Origin: Chromera velia
Taxonomy: Eukaryota; Sar; Chromeraceae
Length of the DNA: 24,739 nucleotides
Direction of reading: 5' to 3'
Assembly: GCA_018398765.1 (NCBI GenBank)
Contig: JAHBMJ010001918.1
Coordinates: 1-24,739, forward strand
Position 1 is the first letter of the stretch. Each line of letters begins with the position of its first letter. The notes beneath the pieces are model-generated. The model made no database searches. It was not told the origin of the DNA and worked only from the letters and a program-made list of their open reading frames with translations. The translations under genes were made by a program, and so were the position numbers. Positions 1-24,739 of the stretch are shown here, piece by piece.

Positions 1-1
1 T

Positions 2-313
2 GGAGAAGCAGAGCAGGGCGGGGCAGAAGACAGAGAAGGTGATAAGTCAGCAGAGGCTGGAGAGCCGCCTCAGTCTGCGAAAACATCCAAGAACAGTGGG
101 CAGAAACGAAAAAGAGAGAAGGAGAATCCAACCTCACCTGGAGAGGAGAAGGAGGCCGAGAGTGAGAGAGCTCAGCGGGAGCTTGAAGAGTATGAAAATA
201 AACGCACGGCAGAAAGAGAGAAGGAAAAAGAGAAGCAGAAAGAGGATCGCGAGCTTGAGACAGTCAGACACATTCTCTTCAGAGTCCGACCCCTCAGACA
301 AATTGTATCATAG
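2..313 (+). CDS. C-terminal exon of a charged Lys/Glu-rich protein (partial)
   Basis: The frame is open from the window edge to a TAG at 311-313, giving 103 codons. No ATG is needed because the gene starts upstream of the window. The reading is strongly protein-like: Gly/Ala/Glu-rich at first, then a nuclear-localisation-like basic patch (GQKRKREKE), then a long E/R/K helix (residues about 52-90, containing RAQRELEEYENKRTAEREK) that would form a charged single helix or coiled coil. It ends with a less charged tail (RHILFRVRPLRQIVS). The tail could instead be intron read-through, since a GTCAGA donor-like site follows the codons for LET near position 266. I do not recognise the family. It is transcribed toward, and converges with, the giant minus-strand gene. 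Confidence 0.55.
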   Translation, partial: GEAEQGGAEDREGDKSAEAGEPPQSAKTSKNSGQKRKREKENPTSPGEEKEAESERAQRELEEYENKRTAEREKEKEKQKEDRELETVRHILFRVRPLRQIVS

Positions 314-373
314 ACTGCTGGAGAATTTGGATTGGTTTGATATAACTGCGCTTTCAGGGCAGAAAATAAAAAA

Positions 374-414
374 CGTCGCCCGACGTAGCGGCGTAGCGCC
401 GCTCCTTTCAGGAG
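374..414. other. Cluster of three adjacent GC hairpins
   Basis: Three stem-loops follow each other within 41 nt inside AT-rich DNA. CGTCG-CC-CGACG occupies 374-385. AGCGGCG-TAG-CGCCGCT occupies 387-403, with a perfect 7-bp stem. CTCC-TTTCA-GGAG occupies 402-414 and overlaps the second by two bases. They lie about 60 nt after the stop codon of the left gene. Such GC clusters are known in AT-rich organelle genomes; here they could also be an RNA structure in a 3' UTR. Confidence 0.6.
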
Positions 415-1038
415 AAGTATACTATTCCAAACTAGATTCCGAACTGTAGACAGAGATGATGTTTGCTCCAAATTATACTAAACTCAGAATTGTGAAATAC
501 TCAGGCTATTACTACTACTAGTAGCGATAACCATCATTATATATTGGTAGTAAACGTTGAAATACAGATTTAGTTCTAGATAGATTTAGTTCTAGATTTA
601 GTTATAGAACATATTCATTTTTAAGTATATAGTCTTTAATAGGTTTTTAAAAAGAAATTCAAAGATGTTTTTGTTAATGTTCATACAAAGTTGCATAATT
701 TATTTTTTTCTAAAAAATGGTCTCATTGTAGAGCTCGTAGCGAGAAGAAATAAATAAAACAGAATGAAGAGGAAGAATGACAAGCTACAACTTAGCTAGG
801 AAAGAACCTTAAGTCTTAGCTTAAGTCAACTTCAATGCCCCCCTAGAATTAGATTCATTACTATTTATAATTAAACGGTGATTCGTCCGTGAAATTAACT
901 AGCTAGCTAACTCTTTTACTATAAAATTACTGAAATAACAAACATTAACAAACTATATTTCACTAATATTTTACTATCAAATGGAACGAATAGTCAAACC
1001 GTGAACTATTTGAACTATGTTTACTATTTTTCTAACCA

Positions 1039-1064
1039 GTTAGGAATTAGGATTAGGATTAGAA
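1039..1064 (+). repeat. Short TTAGGA-type tandem run
   Basis: GTTAGGAATTAGGATTAGG followed by another ATTAG unit. It resembles a degenerate interstitial G-rich repeat, but the unit differs from the TTTAGGG telomere unit usual in alveolates and the run is only about 26 nt. Confidence 0.4.
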
Positions 1065-1266
1065 TTTATGTCTGGAGGATTGGCCTCCCGCTTCAATGCC
1101 GAATGTCCGACGTTTCTAACTACCTTTACTCTAGATTTTATAGAAATATTTTATCTAGTTTGCCGACTCATAGATCAAGCTAGAGATGAAAGTGAGAGAC
1201 GAACCAAAAAAACCTACCGACCTATTCATTAATAGTAGTTAGAATAGTATAAATACAGACACAAAC

Positions 1267-1304
1267 ATACACACACACACACACATACATATACATACGC
1301 ACAC

Positions 1305-1388
<84 letters not shown>
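1267..1388. repeat. (CA)n microsatellite
   Basis: Imperfect (CA/TA/ATACAC)n leads into 60 nt of pure (AC)30 at 1329-1388. It separates the AT-rich island from GC-rich sequence. The Cys-Val and His-Thr ORFs across it are artefacts. Confidence 0.95.
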
Positions 1389-1391
<3 letters not shown>

Positions 1392-1504
1392 TACTTGCTT
1401 TTCCAGACACAACAAGTTCTTGCACCAAGCTTCAATGAAAGAAAAAATTGGCAACCCTACAGGAGTCTTTTCCCCTATGAAAAGGTGCACATAGAGTGTC
1501 TCAT

Positions 1505-1831
1505 TCATCCTAGGTCTGGGCCTACTGAGCTTCGCCTCCTGTTAATTCCACCCGACGCCTGGCGCGTCCCGCCCCCCTTTTCCTTTTCAGCACCCTCCGA
1601 CTGTGGGTTTCCGCTTTTCTTGTTCGCATTCCGGGGGGAACCCAAGTCAACCGTCTTGCCCCTCTGCATCGACCGCCGGGCTCTGAGGGGGCCGGGGGAC
1701 TTGAGAGTCTTTTGCACGAGGGAGAGCAGACCGGCAGAATCTGCAGCGTCTGCAAGTGAGAGCTCTCTCAATTCCTTTTCTCTCTCTATCTCCCTTTCCT
1801 TCTCTCGCTCCCGTGCCTTCTCTCTCTCATA
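1505..1831 (-). CDS. In-frame continuation of the giant gene beyond its TAG
   Basis: Read in the same frame as the 6-kb exon, the sequence after the TAG at 1832-1834 stays open for 108 codons to a TGA at 1505-1507. It begins with an E/R/K stretch (YEREKAREREKEREIER). It then gives protein-like sequence of the same style as upstream (LADAADSAGLLSLVQKTL, KTVDLGSPRNANKKSG) and ends with an RRRSSVG phosphosite motif typical of this protein. A TGCAG acceptor follows a pyrimidine stretch near 1758-1762, so a short intron could remove the TAG. Phase-1 donors such as GTGGGG or GTGGGC lie near 1880-1892 but are weak. Alternatives are true termination with a fossil tail, stop read-through, or a sequence error. 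The true C-terminus is therefore uncertain. Confidence 0.45.
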   Translation of the reverse strand, partial: YEREKAREREKEREIEREKELRELSLADAADSAGLLSLVQKTLKSPGPLRARRSMQRGKTVDLGSPRNANKKSGNPQSEGAEKEKGGGTRQASGGINRRRSSVGPDLG

Positions 1832-22825
<20,994 letters not shown>

Positions 22826-22846
22826 TCCTCTTAGTTCGCTCAGTGT

Positions 22847-22874
22847 GTCAGTCAGTCAGTCAGTCAGTCAGTCA
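22847..22874. repeat. (GTCA)7 microsatellite
   Basis: Seven perfect GTCA units just upstream of exon 1 on the transcribed strand (read as TGAC). It is 5' UTR, or intron sequence if the upstream exon at 23006-23074 is real. Confidence 0.95.
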
Positions 22875-23005
22875 AACGATCAATTTGTCAATCACTCCAA
22901 AATCTGAAGCTTCAATCGTCCAAGTTGGTTCTTCAGGGAAAGGCTGTTGGTCTCAATGGTACATAAGGGAGTGTCTGCAGTCATTCTCTGCTTCGAGGTT
23001 CAGAC

Positions 23006-23074
23006 TTGTGGCGAATGATCTTCCTTCGGCCGTCTCTGTCTGACATTCTCTTGCAATAGTGCTCTCATTGTCAT
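23006..23074 (-). CDS. Possible upstream first coding exon of the giant gene
   Basis: ATG ACA ATG AGA GCA runs 23 codons (MTMRALLQENVRQRRPKEDH then SPQ) to CAA|GTCTGA in phase 0. Exon 8 uses the same donor hexamer. Splicing to AATGCAG|ACG CCC at exon 1 would keep the frame, replace the ATG-CAG start and make a protein of about 4,834 residues. The intron would be about 185 nt and would contain the (GTCA)n tract. Plausible but unproven. Confidence 0.35.
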
Positions 23075-23990
23075 TTGGATGCACGCAGTGGCAAGAAACC
23101 CGACGAAACGAAAAGCAGAAAACGCGAGAAGATGCAAATGGCCTGAGGACAGCTTCCAAGATGCCTCAGGGAAGGGAATTCCGCACTCTTGTGTATATGC
23201 ATGCATGAACTTCTGACAGCAAGTACATGCATGCATGCTTGTCTGTATGTGTCGATCTGATGTCGATCTATGTCGATCTGTATGAGCTATAGCTACGTCT
23301 TTTTTAAATTAATTTTGCTTTTTTTTTCATGCGCAGGCTTTGCGCGGCGGCGGCGTGCATGGCGGCGGCAACACCGGCGCGCATGCAAGCCCATGCATGA
23401 TACAGCGCGCCGCCGCGGCCCATGCTTATACTGAAGAATGTTAACTACGGATCGCCCCAGAGCAACCGAAGCCGTCCAAGTCTCTAAAGCAAGCTGGTAC
23501 GTAAGAACCACACCTTGTGCAATCATGTGTGTGAGAACAAGCTCGAAAAGCGCTTATCGACTGACAGAGCAAGGATTAGTGGGAAGGCGGAGACGGAGAC
23601 GGAGACCGAGCTTAGAAGAGGACTCTCGATCAGCTCACCTAGCTGTTTGGTTTCCCCTGTTGCAGTGCTCTCTGCAATCTTGTGAGAGCAAGCAATAAGT
23701 AGAAGCGAGTAGATAGGCCCCAGCTTCTATTTGCAGAGAGACAGAGAGGCAGGCAAAGAGTCAAAAGCCCCAAAGCTTTTGGAGACGGAAACATCCGTGC
23801 AGACCTCGCAGGCTTTTGTTTGCCCTTCGAGGTGCCGACTCTGCGTCTGAACTGAATTGTGGAGAACAGGGGCCGGAGACTGCAAGAAGGAAGGAAGTCA
23901 GGAAGCAGGCCCTTTTGACTTGCTGACTGAACTGAGACTGGCCGCTACATCATCAGGCAAGAGAGGGTGCGTGCATGCGTGTGGGGTCAG
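23075..23990. promoter_or_regulatory. Divergent intergenic region, candidate shared promoter
   Basis: It separates the 5' ends of the giant (-) gene and the secreted-protein (+) gene and has no convincing ORF. It holds TGCATGCA-type palindromes at 23198-23207, 23226-23238 and 23392-23399; three tandem TGTCGATCT units near 23250-23280; a short AT-rich patch (TTTTTTAAATTAATTTT) near 23300-23316; and a 10-bp GC inverted repeat (CGCGGCGGCG at 23343-23352 with its complement at 23408-23417). GGAGAC tandem units follow near 23588-23607. TGCATGCA is a known binding motif of some apicomplexan AP2 factors; its role here is inference. Confidence 0.45.
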
Positions 23991-24396
23991 ATGACGAAAA
24001 AAATGTTGAGAATCGTGCGTCAGTTTCTTCCCCTCCTCCTCACCGTTCTTCTCTTCGAGACGGCAACAGGTGGAAGAGCAGCCCCCCCTGGCAGTGCCCC
24101 CGTCCCTTCTCCTTCCCCTTCTGCCGCCGGCGTCGCGTGGCTGACGGGGGGGTCGGACCGTCACGGCGCCCTCCCGCCCCCCTCGGAGTCCGAAGTTTTC
24201 TGTCTGCCCCTCACGTCTCTCCCTGAGGGTCTGCCGTGTGCGCGCGGGGGGTTCCGGGTAGAGAGGTTCGCCTGCAGGGAGAAGGAGAAGGAGAAGAAAG
24301 AGAGGGGGGGGGGTGGGGGTCACGCTGGGGAATCTTCAAGGGGAAATCGGTGCACTCTGGAGATCGTCTGCGCAGACACGGAGACGGAGATGGGAG
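23991..24396 (+). CDS. First exon of a predicted secreted or membrane protein (partial)
   Basis: ATG at 23991 opens MTKKMLRIVRQ, then a hydrophobic core FLPLLLTVLLF, then ETATG-GRAAPPG, a textbook signal peptide with likely cleavage after residue 26-30. A Pro/Ser linker (APVPSPSPSAAGVAW) follows. Next comes a Cys-containing part with five cysteines (FCLPLTSLPEGLPCARGGF; FACREKE; NRCTLEIVCAD) interrupted by a low-complexity EKEKEKKERGGGG insert. The exon probably ends at GGGAG|GTCAGT in phase 1, a donor form common in the neighbouring gene. An in-frame GTG upstream at 23967 is a less likely start because it lengthens the basic region without need. No family can be named from this exon alone. 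The rest of the gene lies beyond the window. Confidence 0.6.
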
Positions 24397-24739
24397 GTCA
24401 GTCTGACAGTGGCCCTGCAGGCACGCACTGGTCTTGCCTGTCTGTCTGTCTTTCTGTCTATGAAGAAAACAAGGGAGAAGAAGAAACATATAGTCTGTCT
24501 GTCTGTCTGTCTGTCAAAAAAAGAGGAGGGAAAGAAACCATATCGTCTGTCATAAAAAAGAAAAAGAGAAGTACAACGGTTTCTCTCTCTGCCTGTCATT
24601 CTCATAGAGTTTCTGTGGCTGCATGATTTGCTTGAAACTTCTTTGTTTATTTCTCTCTCTTTTGGAAGGTCGGTAGGTCGCTTTCTATCAGTGCATGACC
24701 GGGTTCTCCCGTCTCCTCCCTCCCTCCCCCCCTCCCCCC
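24397..24739 (+). other. Probable start of intron 1 of the secreted-protein gene
   Basis: After the GTCAGT donor the sequence is low complexity: (CTGT)n near 24438-24459 and 24493-24515, A-rich runs, and a terminal C-rich tract. No further exon is recognisable before the window ends. Confidence 0.45.

Larger units (their letters stand above)
314..1500. other. AT-rich intergenic island between convergent genes
   Basis: Base composition changes sharply from about 300 to 1260: it is visibly AT-rich with no credible long ORF, whereas the flanks are GC-rich. It holds short direct repeats (TAGATTTAGTTC-like units near 565-610), several palindromes (CTACTAGTAG near 520, TAGCTAGCTA near 900), a TTAGGA-like run and a cluster of GC hairpins. 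I see no gene, tRNA or transposase here. It probably contains the 3' UTRs and terminators of both convergent genes. The composition shift could also mean an inserted element or organelle-derived DNA. Confidence 0.5.

Noticed and set aside
172-471. Minus-strand frame opposite the left partial gene
   Set aside because: Antisense shadow of the Lys/Glu-rich exon (Ser/Phe-rich translation).
1039-1064. Interstitial telomere sequence
   Set aside because: Unit and length do not match TTTAGGG repeats; too short and degenerate.

Overview
This is nuclear DNA of a protist. The genes are intron-rich and the introns are 0.2-0.9 kb, loaded with microsatellites. Acceptors mostly read TGCAG and donors are often GTC-type. 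The proteins are long, low-complexity and rich in Ser, Arg, Gly and Ala. This style fits a chromerid or other alveolate alga such as Chromera velia. The assignment rests on general appearance; no marker gene is present and I could not search a database.

Layout: (1) Positions 2-313 (+) hold the last exon of a Lys/Glu-rich protein whose start lies outside the window. (2) About 314-1500 is an AT-rich intergenic island with a cluster of three GC hairpins near its left edge and a long (CA)n tract at its right. (3) About 1505-23074 (-) is filled by what I reconstruct as one giant gene. It has 19 phase-compatible coding exons (22825 down to 1832) encoding about 4,813 residues, with a single 6-kb terminal exon. 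The junctions were worked out by hand from donor/acceptor motifs, reading phase and absence of stops. A further 108 in-frame codons follow the terminal TAG, a possible extra 5' exon lies at 23006-23074, and a possible 24-nt microexon lies in intron 8. (4) About 23075-23990 is a divergent intergenic region with repeated TGCATGCA motifs. (5) 23991-24396 (+) is the probable first exon of a secreted or membrane protein with a signal peptide.

I recognise no catalytic or named domain in the giant protein. It reads as a cytoplasmic or cytoskeletal scaffold: a disordered basic/acidic N-terminal part, a mixed globular and coiled-coil middle (residues about 620-2540), and a roughly 2,270-residue disordered C-terminal part. 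The C-terminal part is studded with R-R-x-S/T basophilic-kinase consensus sites; about 30 were counted by eye over the whole protein. The most interesting signals are this phosphosite array, the open frame beyond the stop codon, the +3C splice donors with tandem GTCA duplication, and a hairpin flanked by perfect direct repeats in intron 5. The two divergent genes on the right may share the regulatory region between them. The two left genes converge on the AT-rich island.
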